DNA from: Amanita rubescens
Taxonomy: Eukaryota; Basidiomycota; Agaricomycetes; Agaricales; Amanitaceae
Assembly (NCBI GenBank): GCA_015039365.1
Contig: WION01000062.1
Span: 124,001-188,000, forward strand
Direction: 5' to 3'
DNA: 64,000 nt
A program made the translations under genes and the position numbers. This document shows, piece by piece, positions 18,901 through 29,954 of the stretch. The stretch's first letter is position 1; each line of letters opens with the position of its first letter. The notes beneath the pieces are model-generated. The model was not told the origin of the DNA. It ran no database searches and saw nothing but the letters and a program-made list of their open reading frames with translations.

Positions 18901-20328
18901 CTATACATTCCCCGGTGCCAGCAAATCCCGAGTCTGATTTTTGACCTCCGAATCGTCAATGCAAATGTCAATATCAGATGGCCAACTCCGAATCGCTTCC
19001 AAGTCCGAGTCATTCCAGGAGATGTCAATATTTTTGGAATTACAGGATGAACACCATTGCAGCTGAATTACTAATTTCTCGAGTGGGACACAGCTAGGAG
19101 GTGTCACTTTCATTATTAATTGCTCGAGCGAGACACAGCTCGCACGTGTCTTTCTCGATCCATTGTCCCGCAATTTCAAAAAACGAGATATTGTTCCAAT
19201 AACCCCCCCGATAATATGCGCGGGACAATATCTCATCTTTAACACCCGCAACTTGGGAAGGCAGATGCTGCCATCCCAGTCGTCCATTGAAATGAATCGT
19301 AAAAGGGTCGGAAACATATGTCCTGGGTACTCGATGATGAGCTCCTCCACACTGGCTAACGCCTTCAAAGTGGAATCGACGGACGCATTAAATGTACCTT
19401 GAAGAAGTGTCAATCGGCGAACATGACATGACGACCGATTGATCAGGGAGAGTACCCCGTACCATTGCTCAATCTGTGTCGTGTAGGTATCGGCGTCCCA
19501 GTTATGGCGGTCGTCTATCCGGAGGTGTTCCAGCGATGGCGCATTGAACTGTGAGAATACCTCGAAAAAGCCCAATTGGATTTCAAGGAGTAAAAGACGC
19601 GGAAGTTGTACTGGAATCTCGGGAAGAGCCTGAGCGACCGCCAAGGAAGGGACGTATGGCACTCCGAGGAGTTCCAGCGTCTCGACATTTTGTAACTGAA
19701 GTAGGGCCTGCCACAATTCGTTCCCGTAGCGAGAGTAATCCTCCCAACACATAAATATCCTGAACCTTGTCAATTGTGCCCAAGGGAACGCGATTTGTCC
19801 TATGCGCCCCGACACATCAAGATAGGTAAGACGCGGTGCAACCTCAAATATTCTGGAGAGATCCGAGGCTACGTTACCTCTGATGATGAGAGTGGTGAGA
19901 TTTGGCAGGTTTCCTTCGCATTCGAGGAGTTCCATCTCGGTCCCAGGATCTATGCATATATCTAGCGATTTCCATCGTTTAGAGCACGACACCAGTGTTT
20001 TCATAGTTTCGGTAGGACGCGGTCCTCTTGTGCCGGATAAATAGATGGATATGGTAAGAGGCAACTGTCCAGATCGCTCGACGTATATGGCCGTAAGTCG
20101 GTTGGTTTCCGAGTCGGCCATATAGGCAGCCCCTCTGAAGTATTTTAAATCCCAGCGCAAAGCAAGGGAGGTCCATAAATGTGGGCATGATATAAATGCG
20201 TTTCTCCAGCGCTTGCAAACCTGTCCAACAGCCCATGGAAAGTCCACCGTACCAAAAAGGATAGGTACTTGGAGGAAGTGGAATACTTCACATAGGATCT
20301 CGGTGGGGACCCTTTCCTGGGCACTCAT
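18901..20328 (-). CDS. FB6: F-box-like / leucine-rich protein
   Basis: Single exon of 475 residues, M-S-A-Q-E-R-V-P-T-E-I-L-C-E-V-F, then F-P-W-A-V-G-Q-V-C-K-R-W-R and P-H-L-W-T-S-L. It is shorter than FB1-FB5 and forms a subfamily with FB7: shared E-C-E-G-N-L-P-N-L-T-T-L-I-I-R-G, Y-L-D-V-S-G-R-I-G-Q-I-A-F-P-W-A and L-S-L-I-N-R-S-S-C-H-V-R-R-L-T. The DNA is almost identical to FB7 over long stretches (for example 19920-20000 with 26905-26990). An in-frame 45-base tandem duplication at about 19078-19168 repeats S-C-V-(S/P)-L-E-(Q/K)-L and is absent from FB7. Inferred SCF receptor. Confidence 0.87.
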   Translation of the reverse strand: MSAQERVPTEILCEVFHFLQVPILFGTVDFPWAVGQVCKRWRNAFISCPHLWTSLALRWDLKYFRGAAYMADSETNRLTAIYVERSGQLPLTISIYLSGTRGPRPTETMKTLVSCSKRWKSLDICIDPGTEMELLECEGNLPNLTTLIIRGNVASDLSRIFEVAPRLTYLDVSGRIGQIAFPWAQLTRFRIFMCWEDYSRYGNELWQALLQLQNVETLELLGVPYVPSLAVAQALPEIPVQLPRLLLLEIQLGFFEVFSQFNAPSLEHLRIDDRHNWDADTYTTQIEQWYGVLSLINRSSCHVRRLTLLQGTFNASVDSTLKALASVEELIIEYPGHMFPTLLRFISMDDWDGSICLPKLRVLKMRYCPAHIIGGVIGTISRFLKLRDNGSRKTRASCVSLEQLIMKVTPPSCVPLEKLVIQLQWCSSCNSKNIDISWNDSDLEAIRSWPSDIDICIDDSEVKNQTRDLLAPGNV

Positions 20329-20483
20329 TTTGCTGCAATGCAGTGACTGGACGTGTGCCAGCCTGAGTGGACTGTTTGGTCGAGTTCAGAGGCCGAGCAG
20401 TAAAACCAAAAGGAGGCTTTGTATCCGCGATTTTAAGACAACCGCAATTAGCCGCGACTTGCCAAGCCCAAACAAATCGTTAC

Positions 20484-20582
20484 GGTGAGGCGGATTTGGT
20501 TCGATCCTGCCGTAGATTCGTAAGATTGTTGTAGTAGTGCTCAAGGTGGATTGCGAAATTTCAGTGGCACTAGCGTGTACAA
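20484..20582. repeat. Direct repeat bracketing FB6, upstream copy
   Basis: Partner of 18737-18855. It lies about 155 bases upstream of the FB6 start codon. Confidence 0.9.
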
Positions 20583-21179
20583 CGTTGGCACGTTTGAAAT
20601 GTTAGATGTATTGTAAACCTAGGATAGGGTTAATGCTCAGATGCGGCCAAGGCCAGCTGTGACCTACCATAAATCCCTCATGAGATGGTGATCGACGTCA
20701 TGCAGCGCTGTAAGCGTGGTTTTCTGACAGTTGGACATAAAGTGTAAGTGGGGGCATATTGATAAGTAAGCGGCTCAACCAGATATAGATTCGCTTTGAC
20801 CGTCAGGAAAGGCACTATTTGAAGGAGGCGTCGATAATGCGCAAGTCAGAAAGTGGACGATGAGATGGGTTTAAAGAGGAGCTACGGCATCAGAAGGGTA
20901 CCAGACGCGAAGGCCAATTGGTCCGTCTTGAACTGTTCCTACTAGACGCTGAATGCCATCTATCCGATGCACTCGCGTCCGACTCTCGATGAGAACAACT
21001 TTTACCATGTCGTACAGACACATCGGCTACAGCACAGGATTCAACCAGGTCGGATCTGCTACTATGCAAGGTGTTGGGAACCTCTACCAACCACATTCTG
21101 TGCAAACAAGTTCAAGGCCGTAACGGGCCTTATCTAAATGACTCAACCTCATAATAAGAGCTACTGGTCTCAACTCCTC
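20583..21179. other. Intergenic, no gene recognised
   Basis: A minus-strand frame at 20890-21105 may be a decayed continuation of the transporter relic, but no motif supports it. Confidence 0.35.
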
Positions 21180-21530
21180 AAATAGAGGCCGCCAGATGTA
21201 GCATACGTACCTGCTTGCATTCAGAAATAGTATTTGAGCCGACGTAGTCACGGTCACCGAAGCGGCCACCGTCGACCCACGTTTCCAGCCGTGTCTGAGA
21301 TACTCGATGCAATATTAATAGCAGCCTGCTGCTGGACGGCAACTCAGCTCGACAGGAAAGAACTTGCACAACATGCAACGAAAATGGTATGTCGTCTAGA
21401 GTATCGGTCTGCGTATATTCCGGCAGATAAAGCTCCAAGAAATGCGCCAAGTTCAAGGATAGCGGCTATCACATCGATCAGCGAAGTTGGGCAAGACTCG
21501 GCTCAAAGAAGACGCACTCATTGACCCGAA
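21180..21530 (-). pseudogene. Relic of an MFS sugar transporter
   Basis: Reading minus from about 21478, A-A-I-L-E-L-G-A-F-L-G-A-L, then A-G-I-Y-A-D-R-Y-S-R-R-H-T-I-F-V-A is the second membrane helix and the D-R-x-x-R-R loop of sugar-porter-type major facilitator proteins. After a frame change, A-A-I-N-I-A-S-S-I and G-R-F-G-D-R match the next helices in order. Nothing of the other about 400 residues remains in frame, so this is a dead fragment. Confidence 0.7.
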
Positions 21531-22367
21531 GGTGTTATAGGCCAACGTTTTACGAAATCAGGCATTACTAGGACATTTGTGATCTATCGCAGAATCAGGT
21601 TAGCAGGCTGGAGTCCAGAATAGGAAAAGAACGTACTACACCCTGGTCATACGCGTGTGTGGGTCAATGAAAAGAAATGTTCCATTGGGAGTGTTTGGTG
21701 GTGCAGTTGACAGTTGATGCGAGCGGGTTGAGGTGTCAATAAGAGGAACCCGTTGGCCGTCTGAGCTGCTGTGCGCATGTCATGCCTTTGAGGCGATTCG
21801 CCTATTCGTCAGCGATCAAGACAGCAATACCATGGACACCATAGTAAGCGACCAACTCGGAGCGAAAGCACGTACGATGAGAGATACATTAGTAGAGAGA
21901 TAAAGTGCCGTGCCGGAAAGGAAAGTGGGTGCCGAGGACAATATGAGCCTGCTCCGAGAGTGTAACGGAGGTCTCGGCTTGCCACTGACGCGCAACTTGA
22001 CAAGCCTGCGCAAACAAAAAACTGACGGGATTCCCGTCGCTGGATATGTCTCGTCCCTACATCTCAGGAGTTCTTGCTTAGTTCACCATGAGGACTCAAT
22101 CCGTTACGCATTTCATCAAGAAAGGGAATGGGCTCAAGAACGGCCCGATAATCGAAGAACGCGAGTCAGATCATTCATCTTATTGCCATCCCGTCGACGT
22201 ACATACCCAGATCTTTCACAAGCCTCCCCCAAATCCTTCCCAACTCGCACCAGCCGCATTACAAATCACTTTGGTAAGTTTGACCAGAATTTTGGTTAAT
22301 TCATGGACTTCGTTCCTCCTGGTGGAATAGCTAGTTATGATCGATTGCAACGCGCGTTTGCCCCGTC
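21531..22367. other. Intergenic, no gene recognised
   Basis: Two overlapping plus-strand frames (21910-22299, 22088-22330) show no known motif, and neither has convincing coding character. Nothing else is seen. Confidence 0.35.
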
Positions 22368-24653
22368 TCACTCACCGAGCTCGTTTCGCGAATCCCACCT
22401 TCGTTTCAGTTGCAAACCTTCTCCATGATGGTAATGGGGCATCTCAGCAAGCCCAAATTTAACATCCTTGGGCTTGTTATATATACTCGCCTCGTCATAT
22501 CCCTCAAATTCCACAGGTTCCACTCGCCCAATACTGCACGCGATGATCAGGTGAATAATGGACATCGGATCGAACGACATATTTCTATAGTTCCATTTCA
22601 GAGGCCATGCCAAGGACAATGCGACCAAGATGATGACGATGGTGGAAAGCATGATTAACAAGGGAGCGGCCACAATAAGCAGTTTGTACTTTGGATCAGC
22701 TGCGCCCCAAAACACGAATGTTTCGTTTATCTTCGCATAAACTGGCTGCTGAGGCACTTGACTGTCAGGAAACAGGGACAGTTTATAACGCAAGTGCTGT
22801 TGGCATGGATCTATTCTCGACTTCCACAGTGTCTATTCATTCGACGTACCGTGGCTTCATCTTCGATCACACCCTGAATATAAGCAGCCTGATGTTGTCC
22901 AGGTTAATTAGTCGCGATGAATCACAGAGAATGGCAAACCTACCATTAAGTCAGCTAGTGGAGTATAATCCCCGACTTCCGGCGACGACGGATAGGCTGC
23001 AGTGTATAATCCATATATCGCTTCAATAGCGATATTCATATCCGGGGCTTGGGTAATAGACAAATGGTATTCCAAAGTCGCCATTATATTAGTAATTACG
23101 GTCGAGGTATTGATAGGAGGATAAGTCGATGTTTGCCAGAGAGGTTCGAGGGTGACATAGCCAGTATTGTTATAGGTAACACTGACGTTCAAGATCTGAG
23201 GTTTGATGTTACATGCCATGTTCATTGACACTTGGTTCCCCGAAATATCGGTGAACCAGGAACCACCGATTTGCAGGTATAGGGCTACTGTTGAATTAGC
23301 TTCAATGGAACCTTGGAAGCAATGAATATCATACGGATGGTTTCTCCGACATTGAATGGACAAATAGTAAAAACGCCGTAAGTTTTTGGGGAGAGATCCA
23401 TGACAACTGGACCTAATGAACTATTCAGCATGACCAATAGAGAGTGCTGAAGAACGAACTAACCACTTTGATTCATCTTCGATGGAGTACCATTTGCACA
23501 GTTGAGCGTGGCCACTTTGTATTCTGTGTTGGGTAGACTCATGGGAACGATATTGAGATTGACAGCGGGGTCGAGCTCGGGTGTTTCTATACAGGATACG
23601 GTTGCTGTGAGTCCCTGTTGAACCGCGCTTATACTAGTACTGCTCCATGTGTAATCGTGTGGAATATGTGGAACCCATTGAGGCATGATACCAACTAGAT
23701 GATGTTATCAGTAAGCTCCACAATTGAACTATCATGATTTCGGATCTCACGCGAAGTTCCGTTGAGCACAAAGTCTGAGTAAGGGAGAAACCGCGATAGG
23801 TTCAAGGTTCCTCGAAGGGAAGAGGTATCTAGGAACCCCGCTTCTTCCCCTACGCCTCGTGCTGCAACCATACCACTGGCAGCTGCTCGTAAAAAAGTAG
23901 ACAAAGGGGGCGCTTCCAAACTTTAGGATACTAGTAGTTCCAGGAAAATTCACCAGTTACTCACGTATTATTTCAAACGTCCCATTCGCGAAAACGGGCG
24001 TTGAAAAATTGACATCATAAAACTGGCCCATTGTTGAGTAATTCGATTGCGACCTAGGCGTAATTATTGTCGTCCAGCTAATATACTTGTTATTGATGCC
24101 GATTACGAAACAAGAACAACTTACGCTGAGGTTTGGGCGACGAAAAGGAGACAGTAAATGGTTGATATGACGACCCAGCGCCCACGGCCTCTACGCCAAT
24201 TCAATGGCATGAGAGACTGTGAGGCGATAGAATTAGCAGCGTAGAATGTATACAATGACAAGCCCTCTTCTCTTCTCAGTGAGACATGGATAGCGATCCG
24301 GACCGCTTCAGCAAAAAGACTAACCACGCTGATCAGCAAATGGAGAATTTAACTGACACCAAGACTCACAGCGTAGTTATCAATGATAGAATAGATCCGA
24401 AGAGAGTCAGGAATGTGGAATATTCAGGGTATAACGAGTAAATCATATACCCCAGCGTGTTAGAAAAGGAACTAGCCGGACGCCTTGTCCAGCTCCAGGC
24501 CAGGAAGGATATCGTCGCGATCAAAAGGCAGAACTGAAACACCAATGCTAGGATTGGCCGACAAAAAAGATGAATATAATTCCTGATACAAGCGTCAGCA
24601 GTGGACAGGTAACTAAAGTGTGCTTACCGCTCTTTTTCTCGCTTGGACCGCAT
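22368..24653 (-). CDS. Multi-pass membrane protein of unknown function
   Basis: Reading from the ATG at 24653 (M-R-S-K-R-E-K-E-R), GT..AG introns can be placed so that all exons join in frame to the stop at 22368. The joins I could follow include the long intron 23862-23964. N-terminal hydrophobic helices (L-V-F-Q-F-C-L-L-I-A-T-I-S-F-L-A-W, I-L-S-L-I-T-T-L-V-V-S-L) are followed by a loop with R-I-A-I-H-V and another helix (S-T-I-Y-C-L-L-F-V-A-Q). A long, probably extracellular Ser/Thr/Asn-rich region with M-P-Q-W-V-P-H-I-P and several N-x-S/T sites comes next. A C-terminal helix (L-L-I-V-A-A-P-L-L-I-M-L-S) and a short tail end the protein. It resembles membrane proteins common in Agaricomycetes; the function is unknown. 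Confidence 0.72.
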
Positions 24654-25961
24654 GGCATCTCAATTTTCGCACCCAACTATTCCACCCTTGATGCGTCGTC
24701 CTACGGTCTAAATGGGGATGCTGTGGGAGATCTTTCGAATCGGGGGGCAAGTGAACACCAAAACAACCTAGGTGGGTCGTCGTCGTCCAAAAGTCGAGAG
24801 AGTTGCCAGTGTGGGTTCTATATATAAAGAAATGTATAGACTAATAAGGTAATGAAAATGAGGCTATCCAAACCTTCTCCGACATGGTCTGCGGGTATTG
24901 AGTTCTTTCTCGGTAGCGAGCCTTGCCGGAACGAGAGGTGTGCGTCGACGGCCGAATGCCCCGTTTGGTCGTCAACAGTTGTCGATGCATTCAGGTTGGG
25001 GGGAAGTGTCCCGCAAAAAGTCAAGACGGTGGTGCACAACCATACGTGCAAAACCGCAAGGTTCTGGCCTTCGCGTTGTCTCTAGCACCATAATTCCTTT
25101 CCTGACAGGATGGTGACGGGTCTGGGTACGGGTTGACACCATGGAAGCGAGGCGGCAGAGAGAAGCCGTGAAAATAAGGTTAACTTGATAGTGAAATGAC
25201 GATCAAGATGGTGACGAACTAGTTGCAAAAATGACGGTGAGATGTAATTTGAGAGAACCGCAAAAGTGCAACGCCAGTTGCATTCCGCTGCAGAGCGATC
25301 CCCGTAGTATAGGCACCCTGATCTATTCTTATCCCCATGAATGCATGAACATGTAAAAGCTTCGATTTGAGGCGATAGGAAATACGCTCACTCGATACAT
25401 TATCCACGTGTCGAACCCGCGTCGTTCACCCCTCGTTCAAAATTGAAGGACGTCATATCATTGGTTGAACGCTGAAATGTCTTCTTTCGCTAGCATGTCA
25501 TGCAATGATGCCTAAAAGATTAAGCATTGTCAGGAGAAAGCAATTGGTCACAGCGTCGTCCGTTTGGATCAGCCGCGGTAGAACCGGATAGTTCCTAGAG
25601 CCGTTTGGGAAGCGTGACAAGATAAAAATAGAGGAGCGTCAACTTTGCTTGAGCGCGAGGCTGTAGAATAAGCGGGGAGCTCGATACAGTGATACGATTA
25701 GACAGCTGGTTGTTGGCCACATTAAGGGCCTTAAGAAAGCGATTAATCAAAAACTAGAGGATGAAAGACGCGGAGGCTTGGGAACACACCGGGCGGGAGA
25801 TGCCAAGCTAGGCCAAATAACTCGGCTCGACTTGATCAAAGTGAATTCATCGGGTATGCCACGCAAAGCGGTGGCCCACATCCAAGTGCCAATAATTTTG
25901 CAAACAGGCTAAACATTGTGAATCTACAAACGACCAACATTCGCAAATGACTCCAATTAGA
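24654..25961. other. Upstream region of the membrane protein gene
   Basis: A TATA-like TATATATAG (minus strand, about 24823-24832) lies about 170 bases before the start codon. The remainder up to FB7 shows only short frames (for example 24818-25051 minus) without motifs. The FB7 3' flank starts near 25870. Confidence 0.45.
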
Positions 25962-27323
25962 CTATGCGTTCCCCTGTGCCAGCAAATTCCGAGTTTTGAC
26001 CTCCGAATCGTCAACGCAAATGTCAGCATCAGATGGCCAACTCCGAATCTCTTCCAAGTCATTCCAGGAGATGTCGATACTTTCGCGATCGCAGGGGCAC
26101 CACGAACACCATTGCAGCTGAATAACTAATTTCTCGAGCGGGACACAGCTAGCAGGGGCCATTCTCGATCCATTGTCCCGCAGTTCCAAAAACTGAGACA
26201 TTGTCGCAACAAGCTCCTTGATATTATGTGCAGGACAATATTTCATCTTTAACACCCGCAACTTGGGAAGGTAGATGTCGCCATTGAACCATGCAACGTA
26301 TCGTAAAAAGGTCGGGAAAATATTTGCTGGGTACTCGATGATGAGCTCCTCCACATCGGCTAACGCCTCCAACACGGGTGCCGTACGAGATGTACCTTGA
26401 AGAAGTGTCAATCGGCGAACATGACATGACGACCGATTGATCAGAGAAAGTACCCCGTTCCAGTGCCGATGTGTTACGTATGCATTGTGACAGTTGTGGT
26501 GGTCGTCTATCCGGAGGTGTTCCAGCGATGGCGCAATGAACTGTGAGAATACCTCGAAAAAGCCAAATCGGGTTTCAAGGAGTAAAAGACGCGGAAGGTG
26601 TGCTGAAACTTTGGGAAGAGTGACCCCCGAGGAAGGGAAGTTTGGCACTCCGAGGAGTTCCAGCGTCTCGACATTTTGTAACTGAAGTAGAACCTGCCAC
26701 AATTCGTTGCCGTAGCGACAGTAATCCTCCCAACACACAGATATCCTGAACCTTGTCAATTGTGCCCAAGGGAACGCAATTTGTCCTATGCGCCCCGACA
26801 CATCAAGATAGGTAAGGCGCGGCGTAACCTCAAATATTCTGGAGAGATTCGAGGCTACGTTACCTCTGATGATGAGAGTGGTGAGATTTGGCAGGTTTCC
26901 TTCGCATTCGAGGAGTTCCATCTGGGACCCGGCATCTATGCATATATCTAGCGATTTCCATCGTTTAGAGCACGACACCAGTGTTTTCATAGTTTGTGAA
27001 GGACGTGTGCCGGATAAAGAGATGGATATGGTAAGAGGCAGCTGTCCAGATCGCTCGACGTATATGGCCGTACGTCTGTTGGTTTCGGCCATATAGGCAG
27101 CCTCTCTGGAGCGCCCGAAATCATCCCAGTGCAGAGCAAGGGAGGTCCATAAAGGTGGGTGGGATATAAACACGTCTCTCCAGCGCCTGCAAACCTGTCC
27201 AACAGCCCATGGAAAGTCCTGGGCGGTCCCGGAACTGTTGTCCAGCGCACCAAGATGGATAGGTGCGTGGAGGAGTTGAAATACTTCGCATAGGATCTCG
27301 GCGGGGACAATTGCCTGGTTCAT
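25962..27323 (-). CDS. FB7: F-box-like / leucine-rich protein
   Basis: Single exon; 453 residues from the ATG at 27323 (M-N-Q-A-I-V-P-A-E-I-L-C-E-V-F). An upstream in-frame ATG at 27356 would add 11 residues, but the internal start aligns with FB6. F-box region: F-P-W-A-V-G-Q-V-C-R-R-W-R and P-P-L-W-T-S-L. Leucine-rich units are shared with FB6, including the D-V-S-G-R-I-G-Q-I-A-F-P-W-A block and L-P-K-L-R-V-L-K-M-K-Y-C-P-A-H. It lacks the 15-residue tandem duplication of FB6. Inferred SCF receptor. Confidence 0.87.
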   Translation of the reverse strand: MNQAIVPAEILCEVFQLLHAPIHLGALDNSSGTAQDFPWAVGQVCRRWRDVFISHPPLWTSLALHWDDFGRSREAAYMAETNRRTAIYVERSGQLPLTISISLSGTRPSQTMKTLVSCSKRWKSLDICIDAGSQMELLECEGNLPNLTTLIIRGNVASNLSRIFEVTPRLTYLDVSGRIGQIAFPWAQLTRFRISVCWEDYCRYGNELWQVLLQLQNVETLELLGVPNFPSSGVTLPKVSAHLPRLLLLETRFGFFEVFSQFIAPSLEHLRIDDHHNCHNAYVTHRHWNGVLSLINRSSCHVRRLTLLQGTSRTAPVLEALADVEELIIEYPANIFPTFLRYVAWFNGDIYLPKLRVLKMKYCPAHNIKELVATMSQFLELRDNGSRMAPASCVPLEKLVIQLQWCSWCPCDRESIDISWNDLEEIRSWPSDADICVDDSEVKTRNLLAQGNA

Positions 27324-27604
27324 TTTTCTGCAAGACAGTGGTTTGACGCGTGCCAACCTGAGACTGTTTGGCCAAGTTCAGACATCGGCAATTGCTCGTA
27401 GCCGCAAGCACAAACAAACAACTGTTGCCGCTGTTCCGAACTTCGGTTAGTAGCCTCGGATCTGCTGCTTGGCCAGCCACGTTTGCCACACCCGAGGATT
27501 TTGCTGCGAAGGCCGACGTGTTGGGTCAAGCGGGTAATGTTTACATAAACAAATTCGCCTGTAATATGATCGAGGACTCGTGTCGTAAAACTACAAACAA
27601 CCAA

Positions 27605-27790
27605 CATTCTTCAAGCCCACGCAACCAGGGCACCATTCCAACCGGATTGATAACTTCTCCAGCGGCACAACATAAGACCTCGCGTGAACCGCACTTCCAA
27701 TAGATGAATTATTGCTGCGGCAAACACCCTGTTAATATGTGCAGGACAAGGCATTTTATAACACCCGTAGTCTAGGGAGATTTTGCGCGG
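27605..27790 (-). pseudogene. F-box relic related to FB6/FB7
   Basis: The stretch aligns in order with FB7 at about 26090-26280: CAGGGCACCA, the GATAACTTCTCCAGCGG-CACA segment, then TTAATATGTGCAGGACAA and AACACCCGTAGTCTAGGGAG. It corresponds to the region encoding L-P-K-L-R-V-L-K. Stops and indels are present. It is the third member of this subfamily, reduced to a fragment. Confidence 0.65.
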
Positions 27791-27919
27791 GCCGTGGTTC
27801 AAGTTCGAATGACTGTTTTCGATAATACATATACATAATTGAAACAAGACTTGTATGCTTCGTCTTTGCCTCCAATGATATACCTACAATTAGGCCTTTT
27901 CCTTTCCTCTTCACCGCAT

Positions 27920-29914
27920 TCAGATCTCAAGTCCAAGGTTAACGTGGACGGCTTTGATGTTCGTGTAGCTGTACGTGTTTGTGTCAGTATTCAACATCAT
28001 CAGCAAGAGAAAAAGAATGCCCACTTTTCAAGCGCATACTCGCCCAACTCACGTCCCATACCAGACTGCTTGTATCCACCAAATGGCACGCCGGCGTTGA
28101 AGGTGTTGATGCAGTTCACCCACATAGTGCCAGCGTTAAGCCTGTGTGCCGTCTCAATGGCTCTGTTGATGTTCTGCGAGAACACGGCCGCAGCGAGACC
28201 GTATACTGTGTCGTTGGCTTGGCGGACAACGTCTGTGAACCATTGTCATATAAGAAAGCTGTTTTGTATCGCAATAAACTCGTCCCCACCGTCCACGTCC
28301 TCAAACTTGATGACAACGCCGACAGGTCCGAAAATCTCCTCTCGGACAATCTTCATGTCGGGCTTGGTGTTGGTGAAAATCGTGGGCTTGACGAAGTAGC
28401 CCTCCGATCCTTCGCGCTCGCCTCCCAAGTGAACAGTTGCACCCTCGGCTTTACCAGAGCTTATGTAGCCCATGATACGCTATACGTCAAAAGTCAATCA
28501 CAGTAAGTATGAGATCGACTAGAAACTCGCGTCGAATTGGATTTGGGAAACTTGAGGACCCTGATCGACTCCCTGAGCGAACGGGCTGCCGAGCTTGATA
28601 GCCTTGGCTCTCTCCGTGAACTTGGCAAGGAATTCATCGTAAATGCCAGCCTGGACGAATATCCGTGATCCAGCACAGCACGTCTGACCATGGTTGAAGC
28701 TGCGAGAGTCGTCATTCAATTACAGTTTAGCTTCCCGAGCTAGTGAAGGCGTACAAAATACCATGTGCAGCCCATTTGATCGCCTTTTCAAGATCAGCAT
28801 CGTTGAAGATGATGTTGGGGCTCTTGCCGCCGAGCTCAAGGGTAATCTTCTTCAGGTTGCTCTTCGCGGCAGACTCCATGATCTTCCTGCCAACGAGGGT
28901 TGAACCGGTGAATGCAACTTTTTCGATGCGCATATGAGATGAAATAGCACTGCCGACAGTGTTGCCGTAGCCGGTGACGACATTGACGACACCAGGAGGG
29001 AAACCAGCTTGGTGGATGAGGTGACACATTCTGATGGCGGAGAGAGGGGTGAATTCGGATGGCTTCATAACGATGGTGTTTCCTGTGGCTAGTGCGGGTC
29101 CAATCTTCCAGGCGAACATGAGGACTGTGGAACATTCATCAATTCCATGAGCGAACTCGGAACAAGAGCGAGCAACATACGAGGGAAATTCCCTGTCATA
29201 GAATCGGTTAATGCACCTCTCACAAGTAGATCGATTACATACAAGGAATGATCTGGCCAACGACGCCAATCGGTTCGTGCCTTGTATATGCTAGCTTGGC
29301 TTCCGAGGTCTATGCGCATACATCAGCCACGAATCGGAAAATAATGGAAGGAACACACCTCGATAACCTTTCCATGAATTTTATCCGCCCAGCCAGCATA
29401 GTACCTGATCGTATCAATGGAGCTGGGGACATCTGCCGTGCTGGCCCACTGATAGGTCTTTCCATTGTCCAAAGCCTCAAGTGCTGCCAACTCTTCCTTA
29501 TGCTGCTCCATCAGCTCCGCAAGCTTGTATAGAAGCCTGCCGCGCTGCGCTCCCGGAGCGTTGAGGCCCCATGTGGTCTTGTAAGGCCTTTTCGGCAGCC
29601 TCGACGGCGAGATCGACATCTTTGGGCGTACCTTCCGAGACTTTGGTGACGACCTGACCGTTGGCTTTAAAACGTAAGGGATGAGGTCCTGTATGCCCAA
29701 GGGTCAAAACTGCTGACTTACTGGGATTGACGACACTGTATGGGTTTAGTGATTAGATATCGGATACCATTACATAATATCAAAGACTTGGACGCACTCG
29801 ATATAGGTGTTGTCTGAGCCGTCGACAAACTGGCCGTTGATGAACAAGGCCAGTGCTGAAGTGCGACTTGCCCTTGTATTGGCCGTGGAAGTGGTGGGTG
29901 AATACTTGAGGCAT
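27920..29914 (-). pseudogene. ALDH-A: aldehyde dehydrogenase with two single-base frame breaks
   Basis: NAD(P)-dependent aldehyde dehydrogenase, about 500 residues and about ten exons, oxidising aldehydes to acids. It begins M-P-Q-V-F-T-H-H-F and ends H-V-N-L-G-L-E-I. Seen are the Rossmann-edge motif F-T-G-S-T-L-V-G, the catalytic Glu motif L-E-L-G-G-K-S-P, the catalytic Cys in N-H-G-Q-T-C-C-A-G-S-R and E-E-I-F-G-P-V. Compared with ALDH-B, one extra base near 29847 (CAAGGCC for CAGGCC on the plus strand) and another near 29586 shift the frame. Everything downstream is intact, so this is either a young pseudogene or a consensus error. Nearest relative here: ALDH-B. Confidence 0.8.
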
Positions 29915-29946
29915 GATGTGAGAAGAGATGGATGAAGTGACGGAGC

Positions 29947-29954
29947 TTATATAC
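29947..29954 (-). promoter_or_regulatory. TATA box of ALDH-A
   Basis: GTATATAA on the minus strand, about 33 bases before the start codon. Comparable boxes precede ALDH-B, D and E. Confidence 0.6.

Noticed and set aside
18737..20582. Direct repeats around FB6 as LTRs of a retrotransposon
   Set aside because: Only about 100 bases long, no TG..CA ends, and the interior is an F-box gene without gag or pol sequence.
23862..23964. Apparent frame breaks in the middle of the membrane protein gene
   Set aside because: Alternative GT..AG introns at these points rejoin all exons in frame, so no pseudogene call is needed.
28000..28506. Long plus-strand frames opposite ALDH-A
   Set aside because: They are mirror frames of conserved dehydrogenase exons on the minus strand.
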